From the NCBI RefSeq assembly GCF_028737315.1, contig NZ_JAQZAO010000013.1, positions 62,001 through 126,000 on the forward strand: 64,000 bases of DNA, written 5' to 3'. Numbering within the stretch: the stretch's first letter is position 1; every line of letters starts with the position of its first letter. Below the pieces are notes generated by a model. That model saw only the letters and a list, made by a program, of their open reading frames with translations, searched no databases and was not told the origin of the DNA. Below are positions 8,494-16,575 of this stretch, piece by piece. The position numbers and the translations under genes are program-made. This DNA comes from Actinomycetospora lemnae. GTDB taxonomy: Bacteria > Actinomycetota > Actinomycetes > Mycobacteriales > Pseudonocardiaceae.

Positions 8494-9252
8494 TCAGAGC
8501 AGCAGCCCGCCCTCGACGGCGACCGTCGCGCCGGTCATGTAGGCGCTGTCGTCGGAGGCGAGGTACACGACGGTCTTCGCGATCTCCGCGGGCGTGGCGT
8601 GCCGGCCGAGGGGGATGAGGTCGTCGAACGTCTTGGCCGCCTCCTCCTGGCCCAGGCCCGTCGCGCGCATCTCGATGGAGTCCTGGAACGGCGTCGACGT
8701 CGGCCCGGGGTGCAGGGAGTTGACGCGGATGCGGCGCGGCGTGAGCTCCTTCGCAGCCGCCCGCATCATCCCGACCTGCGCGTGCTTGGCCGCGACGTAG
8801 CCGCTGATGCCGCCGAAACCCATGAGACCGACGACGCTGGAGGTGATGATGATGCTCGCTCCCGCGCCGAGGTGCGGCGAGGTGTGCTTGATCATGTGGA
8901 ACGCGCCGAGGGCGTGGACCTGCAGCGTGCGCGCGAACTCGTCCGACGGGTAGTCCTCGATCGGCGCCACGGCCCCGGTGTTGCCGGCGTTGCTGAAGAC
9001 GACGTCGAGGTGCCCGAACCGCTCGATCGCTTCGGCGACGGCGGCCTGCACGGCCTGCTCGTCGGTGACGTCGGCCTGCGTGAACGCGGCCTTCTCATCG
9101 CCGAGCTCGGCGACCGCCCGCTTCAGGGCGTCGGCGTCGAGACCGACGAGGTGCACCTGCGCGCCCTCGTCGACCATCGCGCCGGCCGACGCCCGCCCGA
9201 TCCCGCTCTCCCCGCCGGTGATGATCGCGACCTTGCCGTCCAACCTGCCCAT
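8494..9252 (-). CDS. SDR-family oxidoreductase
   Basis: A 252-residue classical short-chain dehydrogenase. The dinucleotide motif TGGESGIG spans residues 12-19, NAG is at 88-90, the active-site Ser is at 139 (ITSSVVG) and Tyr152-Lys156 are in SGYVAAKHA. The tetrad Asn normally found in the VN(x)xG motif is His113 here (VHALGAF), an oddity worth noting. It is followed by PGPTSTPF and a C-terminal AVEGGLLL, typical of glucose/3-oxoacyl reductase-like SDRs. The substrate cannot be predicted. It is the last native-looking gene before the island. Confidence 0.88.
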   Translation of the reverse strand: MGRLDGKVAIITGGESGIGRASAGAMVDEGAQVHLVGLDADALKRAVAELGDEKAAFTQADVTDEQAVQAAVAEAIERFGHLDVVFSNAGNTGAVAPIEDYPSDEFARTLQVHALGAFHMIKHTSPHLGAGASIIITSSVVGLMGFGGISGYVAAKHAQVGMMRAAAKELTPRRIRVNSLHPGPTSTPFQDSIEMRATGLGQEEAAKTFDDLIPLGRHATPAEIAKTVVYLASDDSAYMTGATVAVEGGLLL

Positions 9253-9986
9253 GGCTGCCCCCTTCGTCCGGACCGGAAGGGCAGCCTTGCGCCGTCCTGA
9301 CCTGCGCAGGTCTCGGCGAGGACACGAGTCCGTGGTGACCTCGTCGCGGTCGACGGGCTCGCGTGCAGCGGGTCACCGACCGACTCCGCGGCGTCTCACG
9401 GACGCGTCGAGCGCACCCCGTCGCGGGCGAGGACGAGCTCCGTCTCGCCGGGCTCCGCCGTCTGCACCGCCTCCTCGAGGTGGACGAGGAACAGCCGCCA
9501 CGCGGCCTCGAGTGGGTCGACGCCAAGTGACGAGGTAGAAGCGTCTGCATCGAAGGTTCTGAACTCACCGGTCGGTAGCGCGTGGGTCGCGAGTAAAGCA
9601 GCAATCCTTCTCCGGGTGTCACGTTGCCTCGATCTCGACCACCAGACAGAGGGACTAGATGGTATTCCTGCCGAGACCGACAGCGACCCGGAGACTCAGA
9701 CCCCGGTAGGCTCTGTGCCTCGTTCGACTAGGTCTCCCTAGTCGGCTGGTAAGAAGGCGGAGGATCGTAGCGAGCTCCTTGAGCAACCCCTGACCCGGCG
9801 CTAGTTGTTGCCATTCAGTTCCCCGAGGCCTAGTTTCCCCCGAGGCTCGCACCAGAAGGGTCAAACCGGGAACGCTTCACCCTTGCACAAGCTCGGCGAA
9901 TACGAACCTTTGTGCCACGACTTTTCCGTAGTGGTACGAACTGTCGCGAAGCGCCGCTGGCCCGGCGCAATTGCAGCCCCAAAGTC
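9253..9986. other. gene-free junction between chromosome and island
   Basis: No complete gene is supported. GC content and codon style change at about 9.52 kb, from native GC-rich DNA to lower-GC DNA. The native side (9396 to about 9520) holds a 3' gene remnant annotated separately. From 9520 to 9986 there are only short frames without ribosome sites or family features, and a small hairpin GACTAGGtctCCCTAGTC-like sequence near 9728-9745. No tRNA, integrase or obvious att repeat was found. Confidence 0.6.
9396..9520 (-). pseudogene. 3' remnant of a native gene at the island edge
   Basis: A minus-strand frame ending at a TGA (9398-9396) reads DPLEAAWRLFLVHLEEAV and then a polar tail ending in STRP. 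It has strong GC-third-position codon use like the native genes. Upstream of about 9520 the same frame stays open but the codons turn AT-rich, as in the island. This looks like the C-terminal end of a gene cut by the island insertion. The family was not recognised. Confidence 0.4.
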
Positions 9987-10430
9987 CTACTTCGAGCACG
10001 GCGGCCGTCGATCAACGAGAAGTTGTTCAACTCGAACCGCACATGCATCGGCATCCGCAAGCACCTCGGACGCCCAAAATCTGACCACGAGCCAGCCCTG
10101 AGCCAGCAATGTCTCGGTGACGACCCGATCGCGGCGAATATTGTTTTCGATCTTCGCGACCCACCACTCGGTGCGGCTGGGGAAGAGTTCAGCCAAATTT
10201 GATAAGCCTCGCCGACGATGTTCGTTGCCGTGCCACATGTCGCCGTCGACGAAGACCGCTAGGCGCCGAGTCCTGTTAACTACATCCGGTCGACCGAAAA
10301 CGTCACGAGGGTGCAGCCTAAATCTTATGCCGCGAGCGTGCAGGGCCCGGCGAAGAGCGAGCTCAGGCTTGGAATTCTTGGAACGAACTCGCGACATCAT
10401 GCGGCTCGTCACGGCAGGATCTCTCACCAC
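9987..10430 (-). CDS. vsr: very short patch repair endonuclease (Vsr)
   Basis: A 147-residue Vsr-type endonuclease. It nicks 5' of the mismatched T in T:G mispairs that arise when 5-methylcytosine is deaminated inside a methyltransferase target. Family features: the N-terminal SRMMSRVRSKNSKPELALR, the catalytic region GRPDVVNRTRRLAVFVDGDMWHG and the following WWVAKIENNIRRD helix ending with LVVRFWASEV. It lies 114 bases downstream of a C5-cytosine methyltransferase gene on the same strand, the usual context, and would protect the genome at that enzyme's target. Start is GTG (two in a row). Confidence 0.93.
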   Translation of the reverse strand: MVRDPAVTSRMMSRVRSKNSKPELALRRALHARGIRFRLHPRDVFGRPDVVNRTRRLAVFVDGDMWHGNEHRRRGLSNLAELFPSRTEWWVAKIENNIRRDRVVTETLLAQGWLVVRFWASEVLADADACAVRVEQLLVDRRPPCSK

Positions 10431-10544
10431 TGGCCAATCGTCCTTGACACAATCCTGAGCTCGCCTCGTTCTTCGGCCTATCGGTTTATCGCCTTCCTCA
10501 GGGATAACTGCACCGGCCGCAAAGATGTTTGTCCAAGATCTCGG

Positions 10545-11936
10545 CTAGGCGGTCCTTGTCGCGAGGGCATCGGCGACCGCGCTGGCCATAACCTTGCCGA
10601 GCTGCACTGGAACTGCATTACCCAGCTGCCGCATCTGCTCCCCGCGCGGTCCTGACAGCCTCCATGTGTCGGGAAAACTCATTGCGCGGGCGACCTCACG
10701 CACAGTCATATAGCGAATCGAGCCATCATCTCTACGGAGTACCGTCTCTCCGCCAGGCACCCCGTGCACACCTGCCTTCACGGTCTTCGCGGGTCGGTCA
10801 AGATCGTTCGGGGTGTGTCCTGCATACTCGCGGGCGCCCGGCCATCCGTAGTGGTGAAGCCACCCGGGTGTCTCCCTGCGAACCCCAATGGGTTCAGGGA
10901 GGCCTCGAGTGGCGTCTCTAAGTGTTAGCCACCGCTGCTGTTTCCGAAGATCGGGGTCGAGCTGAGAGGAGCTTAGAGCGAGTTGTCCGCGCTCCGCGGT
11001 CGGCTCACGTACCAAGGCTGGTTCCCTACCGGGGAGGCCGTGCTCCTCCCAATAGCTCCCGTCTCGCTGTGCTTGCACTAGAGCTTCCCGCGAGTGCGTC
11101 GGTGTGGGAAACTCCCAGTCACCAAGGCCTAGATCAGCACGAAACGCCACTACGAACACGCGCCAGCGCACTTGGGGTACCCCATAGTCTGCTGCGTTTA
11201 CCAAGAGGTACTTGACATCGTAGCGCTCGCGTAGGTCGTCTGACTTGCCCAGCACCGACCGCAACCGCAAGTCGTGTTCGCGCCAGTTCTCGCAGTTGCC
11301 GCGCTCCTCGAAAGGGGCCCGCAGTTCGTTCAAGATGTAATCATAGTATGGCTTGAACGACGGTCGTAGGAGGCCTTTCACGTTCTCCGCAATCACGGCT
11401 CGAGGCCGAGTCTCTCTTATGCACCGGAACAACTCGGGCCACAGATTTCGAGGGTCGTCGTACCCCTTGTGGGCGCCCCCAAGGCTCCACGGTTGACAGG
11501 GCACACCGCCGGCGACAACGTCGACGCGCTCCCGGTAGGGACGAAAGTCAATCTCTCGGACATCTGCCTCAATTAGCGGCCACGAAGCGCTACTACTGGT
11601 AGTCGGAGCCCACTTAGCGGCGTCGTTTACATCTGTCTTCGGGGGGTGCAAGTCGAGGGCGCCGTTAAGTCGCAGTGTTTCGGCTGCTCGCCGGTCGACC
11701 TCGTTAATCATTAGGTGCTCGAATCCGACTTCGTGCATCGCTCGCGCCAGACCGCCGCCTCCAGAGAACAGCTCGATGCTCGTCCCCATCGAGCCGGGCG
11801 AGCACTCATGGGCGCTGGTGGTCGAAGCTGACTCCTTGAGCTCCAAGCTCGAGGTAGAGCCGTGATGAGCTACCCCGTCCGAGCACGGTCGTGTTGGCGT
11901 CCCACGTGACATGTCGTCTACCCCGGACACGAGCAT
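10545..11936 (-). CDS. C5-cytosine DNA methyltransferase
   Basis: A 463-residue DNA (cytosine-5-)-methyltransferase. Motif I is IELFSGGGGLA (about 54-64), motif IV with the catalytic Cys is GGVPCQPWSLGG, motif VI is AENVKGLL, motif VIII is QVRWRVFVV, motif IX is RPAKTVKAG and motif X is QLGNAVPV. It is the modification half of a type II system with the Eco29kI-like nuclease upstream and Vsr downstream. The conserved part begins at MGTSIELF (ATG 11789-11787). The ATG at 11936 is chosen because a TAGATT hexamer ends exactly six bases before it, as expected for a leaderless transcript. The first 49 residues are not conserved-looking, so 11789 remains possible. Confidence 0.92.
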   Translation of the reverse strand: MLVSGVDDMSRGTPTRPCSDGVAHHGSTSSLELKESASTTSAHECSPGSMGTSIELFSGGGGLARAMHEVGFEHLMINEVDRRAAETLRLNGALDLHPPKTDVNDAAKWAPTTSSSASWPLIEADVREIDFRPYRERVDVVAGGVPCQPWSLGGAHKGYDDPRNLWPELFRCIRETRPRAVIAENVKGLLRPSFKPYYDYILNELRAPFEERGNCENWREHDLRLRSVLGKSDDLRERYDVKYLLVNAADYGVPQVRWRVFVVAFRADLGLGDWEFPTPTHSREALVQAQRDGSYWEEHGLPGREPALVREPTAERGQLALSSSQLDPDLRKQQRWLTLRDATRGLPEPIGVRRETPGWLHHYGWPGAREYAGHTPNDLDRPAKTVKAGVHGVPGGETVLRRDDGSIRYMTVREVARAMSFPDTWRLSGPRGEQMRQLGNAVPVQLGKVMASAVADALATRTA

Positions 11937-11942
11937 ACGCGC

Positions 11943-11948
11943 AATCTA
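11943..11948 (-). promoter_or_regulatory. -10 element of the C5 methyltransferase gene
   Basis: TAGATT on the minus strand, six bases before the ATG at 11936. This spacing puts transcription initiation at or next to the start codon, so the mRNA would be leaderless. The -35 region is weak. The same arrangement (hexamer, six bases, ATG) occurs before the second methyltransferase of the island at 21451. Confidence 0.45.
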
Positions 11949-12226
11949 CCCCAAGGCTGCGCAAGCTCGAAGTCGGGGCGGGAGCGTGTCTGGACGGTCA
12001 CCGACGTAGCGATCTTCCACTCAGAGGCATGCGAAGAGGTATGTGAGTGGCTTGAGCTCACGGGGCTTGGCCTGCGCGGCCCTACGCACTAGGACTCGCC
12101 AATCCATTTTATGTTAGACAGTTGTAGTCGCCACCCATCGCTTCCGCCATCGAGTGGGCGGATGTCGCAGACGGGAACGATCTCGACGAGATCGCCGACC
12201 TGTTCAGCGCACAGCCCCTTCCGATC

Positions 12227-13072
12227 TCAGTCCCCATGCTCACGTAAGGCAGCGCTTGCTTGGTCCAGCTCCGCAATGAGTGACTCCACAATGTTCCTTG
12301 TCTGCTCTCGCGGAGGGAATTTATCTAGATGGCGATCGATGTCGCGCAAGATCTCCTCTCTCGGTTTCTGGTCTTCTTCAGTCTTCTCCGCCCAGAGACG
12401 ACCAGGGTGTAACGTGTCCCATGGCGATCGCTTATTCTTCCGTGTGTCCGAGGCGTCTCCGTGTTTGCCTACTCCGTGACAGACCCTGTATTCCTTGTTC
12501 CAGATCGGCTTGAAGAAGCTGATGAGTTCGGCTTCAGCTGCCTTCTGATAACCGCTACGCGTAACAAGGTATCTACACTCGAAGTCTTGAATCGATAATG
12601 TGCTTGATGCGGCTCGGATCGAACGAGCATGCTCGTCGAGGCGGCGATGCAACGTGGGTCCCTGAGACGTAGCCCTCGCTGCGTTGGGATCAGTGGGCTC
12701 AGCTTTCCCTGCGTAAATAGGCTGCTCTGATCTTGAGATTCTCGCGTAAGGCTCGAACGGCCCATTGTAGTAGAGAACGTACACTCCGGAGCCGTAGAAT
12801 GGAGTAACTTCATCCAGCCGGACCCTCGATTGGCAGACCATCGTCAACGCGATGACTCTAGCCGCAGTCGTTGGATCGTTGGGGTCAAAAACCCTTGATG
12901 GCTGAAGAATGGGATCCAGTTCCTGTGCCACGGTTTGCAGCTCATCGACCTTAGTGGTCAACGCCCGACGGAAACCTGTACTGCTGCCGGAAAGTGCCTG
13001 CAGGTCGCAGGTGATCGACGCAAGCTTCTCGACCAGGGCTCGCTCGAGCGCACTGTCGCTTCGCCTATTCAA
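12227..13072 (-). CDS. Eco29kI-like GIY-YIG restriction endonuclease
   Basis: A 281-residue protein with a GIY-YIG nuclease core. GVYVLYYNGPF holds the first Tyr, PIYAGKA the second, an Arg lies in LHRRLDEHARSI, and Glu/Asn lie in AEAELISFFKPIWNKE. The arrangement, with an N-terminal helical region and the GVYVLYY...PIYAGKA spacing, matches the Eco29kI family of type II enzymes, whose best-known members cut CCGCGG. Specificity here is not proven. Pairing with the C5-methyltransferase gene 290 bases downstream supports the assignment. The 290-base gap (11937-12226) holds no gene, only an open stretch on the plus strand ending at 12247 that reads like a degraded fragment (EWADVADGNDLDEIADLF). 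Confidence 0.85.
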   Translation of the reverse strand: MNRRSDSALERALVEKLASITCDLQALSGSSTGFRRALTTKVDELQTVAQELDPILQPSRVFDPNDPTTAARVIALTMVCQSRVRLDEVTPFYGSGVYVLYYNGPFEPYARISRSEQPIYAGKAEPTDPNAARATSQGPTLHRRLDEHARSIRAASSTLSIQDFECRYLVTRSGYQKAAEAELISFFKPIWNKEYRVCHGVGKHGDASDTRKNKRSPWDTLHPGRLWAEKTEEDQKPREEILRDIDRHLDKFPPREQTRNIVESLIAELDQASAALREHGD

Positions 13073-13392
13073 AGGCAGCCTCTCCTGACGCTTGAGGTAA
13101 GCCGTGGTCCCGAGGTCACCCTACCCCCTTACCGGGCCTCACGTTTCAACAGCCTGACGTCGGTGTCGGACCAGGGCCTCCGACAGGGTTGTACAACGCT
13201 CGGGTTGAGTCGACCCGATAAATCCAAGAGGAGGGACGTTTGGCCGGCCGCAGCGTCAACAGGGCAGCAGCCCGCAGCGCCAGCAAACCGCGCGAGTCTG
13301 CGCGATACACCGCATCTTCATCGCGGACGTGCCGGAGGCAAGCCTATGGCTGAGTCTGGGAAGCTCCGATAAAGAGGTAGGCGGGCCACATT
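13073..13392. other. intergenic region between restriction and AddA-like genes
   Basis: A 320-base gap that presumably holds the promoter of the Eco29kI-like nuclease gene and the 3' end of the AddA-like transcript. A 37-codon plus-strand frame from TTG 13240 to 13353 has a strong GAGGAGGG sequence before it but encodes a low-complexity basic peptide, and I do not call it a gene. Nothing else is recognisable. Confidence 0.5.
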
Positions 13393-16300
13393 CTATAGGT
13401 GATAAGTGAGCTCGGCAGTGTCGCGTGGGCGGAGGAAGAGGAGGGCACTCCGTGACACGGACTCTTCCGCTGCAGCGCCGAGCGTGCGCGAATATACCCG
13501 GAGCTGGCGGCGGTAAGCCGAGATTGTTGCGGGTGAAGGAGCCGTATCCGTCTTGTAGTCGACGACAACGAGGCCCTCGTCGTCACGGAAGAGCAGGTCG
13601 ATGTACCCCTCGACCAACTGCCCATCGATGACAGCGCCGACGTAGGTCTCCCGCCAGTGCGGGCGAGTAGCTGCCCGCTGCACGATGTCCGACTCCAAGC
13701 CCGACCGCACCGCCAGGGCGATGTCGTGGACCGCCTCCGGCACGCCCTCAGCAAGGGCCTGCGACTCGGCGAGCTCTTGCAGATGCTCTCCCGTCGCCAG
13801 GTCGATGGTCTGCAGCACCGCGTGCACGGCGCGTCCAACGGCGGTCCCGTAGCGTCCCTTGAGCCAGGGCGGGAGCTCGAGGTCCACCGGGTCCTTGTCG
13901 AGACCGGGCGGGAACGACGGCAGCTCGACCTCGCCGTGCGCGATCGCCGTGGCGGACACCGCCTCGAGGACGCGCGCGTGCTCGACGGAGGTGGCGTGGG
14001 CAGCGGCCCAGGCGTCCCACGCCGGCAGCGGCTCGGCCTCGACGACGAGCCGCTCGCCCGACCAGACCAGGTCGTCCGCTGATGCGAACGTGTGCGAGGG
14101 CACGCCCGCTGCCCCTCGTGCGAGCAGTTCTGCGAACACGCAGTCGACGGCGTCCTTGTCGGCCTTCACCTCCTTGCGGTGCAGCGACACGGCGAGGTGG
14201 CTCTCGGCGCGCGTGCAGGCGACGTAGAGGAGGCGAAGACGTTCGCCGTGCTCGACCTGCTTCTCGTACGCGTCGGCGTCGTCGTAGCCGACAGTACGGA
14301 GCTTGGCTGACAGCTGGGCCTCCACGCCCCCATCGGCGGGCCACAGGACAGTGGGCCGGCGGTTGGACCCGCCAGACGACAACCCCGCGACGACCACGAA
14401 GGGGAACTGCAGGCCCTTCGACGCGTGGATCGTCGTGATGCGCACCGTCTGGGTGTCGGTCTCGGGCAGCACGGTCTCGGTCACGCGCGCGGAGTCCTCG
14501 GCCTGGCGAGCGGCCCACGAGAGGTATTCGCGCAGTGAGCCGTGCTCGCTCTCCGACCACGCCCTCGCCTGGTCGACGACGAAGCGGAGGCGTCGCCAGA
14601 CCTCCCGGTAGCGCGGGGAGTCGACGACCGCCTCCAGAAGCCGGCGACGCTCGAGGATCTCCTCGAGGAGCTCGGAGGGCGTGCGTCGTGTTCTCGCCCG
14701 CACCCAGGCGCGGAGCTGGTCCAGGGCCTCGGCGACCGGTTGGTCGTCCTCCCGGGGCGCGAAGAGGTTCCACGACCTGCCGGCGGAGCGCCAGCGCCAG
14801 AGCTCCCGGTCGCTGCACCCGAGCAGCGAGCTCCGCAGGGTAGCGACGACGGCGAGCTCGTCGGTCGGATCGTCGATCGCCCGAAGACACGTCATCAGCT
14901 CGCGAACCTCGCCCGCGGCGTAGACGATCGACGCTGCCTCCGTGCGATAGGGCACCTCAGCACGATCCAGCGCCGCTTCGACCGCCGTGATCGCGGTCCG
15001 GTACGGCAGGAGGATCGTGATGTCGTCGGGGCGGATCGGGCGCTGACGCCAGTCGTCGGTGCGCTCCCCGACGGTCCACCCGTCCTGCAGGGCCGTCACC
15101 ACGAGGTTCGCGATGTCGCGAGCCTCGACGCCGCGCACCTCGTCCGCGGTGGGGGATCGCCCGGAAGGATGCGGTGCGCCGCCGAGCACCGTCACGCTGC
15201 CCCCGGTGGCGCGCTCCGGCTTCACCTGCAGCGGCTCGTACGTCGGCTGGATGCCTGGTCGGGGTCGGATGAGCTCGCCGAAGACCCCGTTGACCCACGT
15301 CAACACTTCGGGCGCGGAGCGGAAGTTCGTGGTCAGCGCGAGGGTGGTCCCCAACGCGGACTGGGCCGCGAGGTAGGTGCTGATGTCGGCGCGCCGGAAG
15401 CGGTAGATCGACTGTTTGGCGTCCCCGACGACGAAGAGGCTGCCGTCGGGGACGGCGAGGTCCGTCCACGCGTCCACGGCGGCGAAGCGGCCGCCGGCGA
15501 TCCGCACGGCGAGCTCGATCTGGATCGGGTCGGTGTCCTGGGCCTCGTCGAGGAGGAGGCGCTGGTAGCGCCGTTGCAGCGCCGCGCGGGCGTCGCCTGA
15601 GGAGCGCACCAGGCGGCGTGCCAGGACGAGGAGGTCATGGAATCGCAGCTCGCCGGTCTGGAGACGCCGTCGCGCGGCGCCGAGCACCTCCTCGGCGAGG
15701 CGTGGCAACAGGCAGCGCAGGACACGGTCGACGACGATCCGCTGCTCCTGTTGGCCGTCCTCACTGAGCTGCCGGAACTCGTCGCGGATCGCCTTGGCCT
15801 GCCCGCCCCACGCGCCCGCCTTGCCCTTGTTGCTGCCGTGCGGGATCTCGTCGACGAGGTCGAGCAGCTGGGCGTCGTCGTCGGTCGCCTCAGCGCGAGC
15901 GAGCCACTCCTCGAGCAGGAGGAAACGCCCGAGGAGCGCGTCCGAGGGATCAGTGCACTCGCGACGACGGAGGAGAAGGGACCGGGCGCGGGCCACGTAG
16001 GAGCTGACGTCGACGCGGGGCGGTGGCGGCGCCACGAGGCCGGCGAGGCGCTCCTCCACCATGTCCCAGTTGGCCTCGAGCCGGGACAAGAGCTCCCGGA
16101 CGTGGTCGAGCTTCATGTCCGCGGCCAGGCCCAGGCGGAGCAGGGGCGCGACGTCGGGGTCGGAGAGCAGCTCCGTGCGGAGGTCGTTCCACCGCCGTTC
16201 CGCAGCGACCTCCGAGCCGACCTCGTCCAGCACCTCGATCAGCGGCGGCAGACCGACCTCGATGGGGTGCTCGGACAGCACACGTCGGGCGAACGAGTGC

Positions 16301-16575
16301 AGCGTGCCGATGGCGGCCGCGTCGAGCTCCGCGAGCGCGCCATCGTTCCCGCCCTTCTCCAACTCCTCGCGGAGCCGATCGCGCAGCTCAGCGGCGGCCT
16401 TCTCGGTGAAGGTGACGGCGGCGATGTGGCGCATCGGCACTCCGCTCCTCACCAGTTCGGCGATCCGCGCGACGAGGACCGTCGTCTTGCCCGAGCCGGC
16501 ACCCGCGTCGACGAACAGCGTGCTGTCGAGGTCGGAGCGGACCCGCTCACGCACGGCGTCATCGAGAAGCGTCAC
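13393..16575 (-). CDS. AddA-like helicase-nuclease (UvrD family with RecB nuclease)
   Basis: A 1060-residue superfamily 1 helicase with a C-terminal nuclease. Walker A is AGAGSGKT (24-31), motif Ia is VTFTEKAAAELRDR, motif II is DEAQDTD (343-349), motif III is GDAKQSIYRFRRADI, motif IV is LTTNFRS, motif V is TTIHASKGLQFP and motif VI is LYVACTRAE. The RecB-type nuclease has Asp993 (GYIDLL), Asp1006 and Lys1008 (VVDYKT) and a QLRVY segment. Known AddA proteins resect double-strand ends with AddB. The GTG start overlaps the AddB-like stop by four bases (GTGA). Most actinobacteria use AdnAB or RecBCD, so this pair is probably acquired. Confidence 0.9.
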   Translation of the reverse strand: MTLLDDAVRERVRSDLDSTLFVDAGAGSGKTTVLVARIAELVRSGVPMRHIAAVTFTEKAAAELRDRLREELEKGGNDGALAELDAAAIGTLHSFARRVLSEHPIEVGLPPLIEVLDEVGSEVAAERRWNDLRTELLSDPDVAPLLRLGLAADMKLDHVRELLSRLEANWDMVEERLAGLVAPPPPRVDVSSYVARARSLLLRRRECTDPSDALLGRFLLLEEWLARAEATDDDAQLLDLVDEIPHGSNKGKAGAWGGQAKAIRDEFRQLSEDGQQEQRIVVDRVLRCLLPRLAEEVLGAARRRLQTGELRFHDLLVLARRLVRSSGDARAALQRRYQRLLLDEAQDTDPIQIELAVRIAGGRFAAVDAWTDLAVPDGSLFVVGDAKQSIYRFRRADISTYLAAQSALGTTLALTTNFRSAPEVLTWVNGVFGELIRPRPGIQPTYEPLQVKPERATGGSVTVLGGAPHPSGRSPTADEVRGVEARDIANLVVTALQDGWTVGERTDDWRQRPIRPDDITILLPYRTAITAVEAALDRAEVPYRTEAASIVYAAGEVRELMTCLRAIDDPTDELAVVATLRSSLLGCSDRELWRWRSAGRSWNLFAPREDDQPVAEALDQLRAWVRARTRRTPSELLEEILERRRLLEAVVDSPRYREVWRRLRFVVDQARAWSESEHGSLREYLSWAARQAEDSARVTETVLPETDTQTVRITTIHASKGLQFPFVVVAGLSSGGSNRRPTVLWPADGGVEAQLSAKLRTVGYDDADAYEKQVEHGERLRLLYVACTRAESHLAVSLHRKEVKADKDAVDCVFAELLARGAAGVPSHTFASADDLVWSGERLVVEAEPLPAWDAWAAAHATSVEHARVLEAVSATAIAHGEVELPSFPPGLDKDPVDLELPPWLKGRYGTAVGRAVHAVLQTIDLATGEHLQELAESQALAEGVPEAVHDIALAVRSGLESDIVQRAATRPHWRETYVGAVIDGQLVEGYIDLLFRDDEGLVVVDYKTDTAPSPATISAYRRQLRVYSRTLGAAAEESVSRSALLFLRPRDTAELTYHL

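Noticed and set aside
9680-9760. Possible tRNA or attachment site at the island's left end
   Set aside because: The hairpin does not fit a cloverleaf and there is no T-loop sequence or matching repeat at the right end.
9655-9864. 69-codon minus-strand frame at the island edge
   Set aside because: No ribosome site, no recognisable family, and codon use is not convincing.
12130-12247. Plus-strand frame reading EWADVADGNDLDEIADLF
   Set aside because: Looks like a piece of a gene but is only about 37 codons long, lacks a start and ends inside the restriction gene. Kept as a remark only.
13240-13353. Possible 37-residue peptide with a strong ribosome site
   Set aside because: Start would be TTG, the peptide is low-complexity and basic, and the site may be chance. 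Not enough to call a gene.
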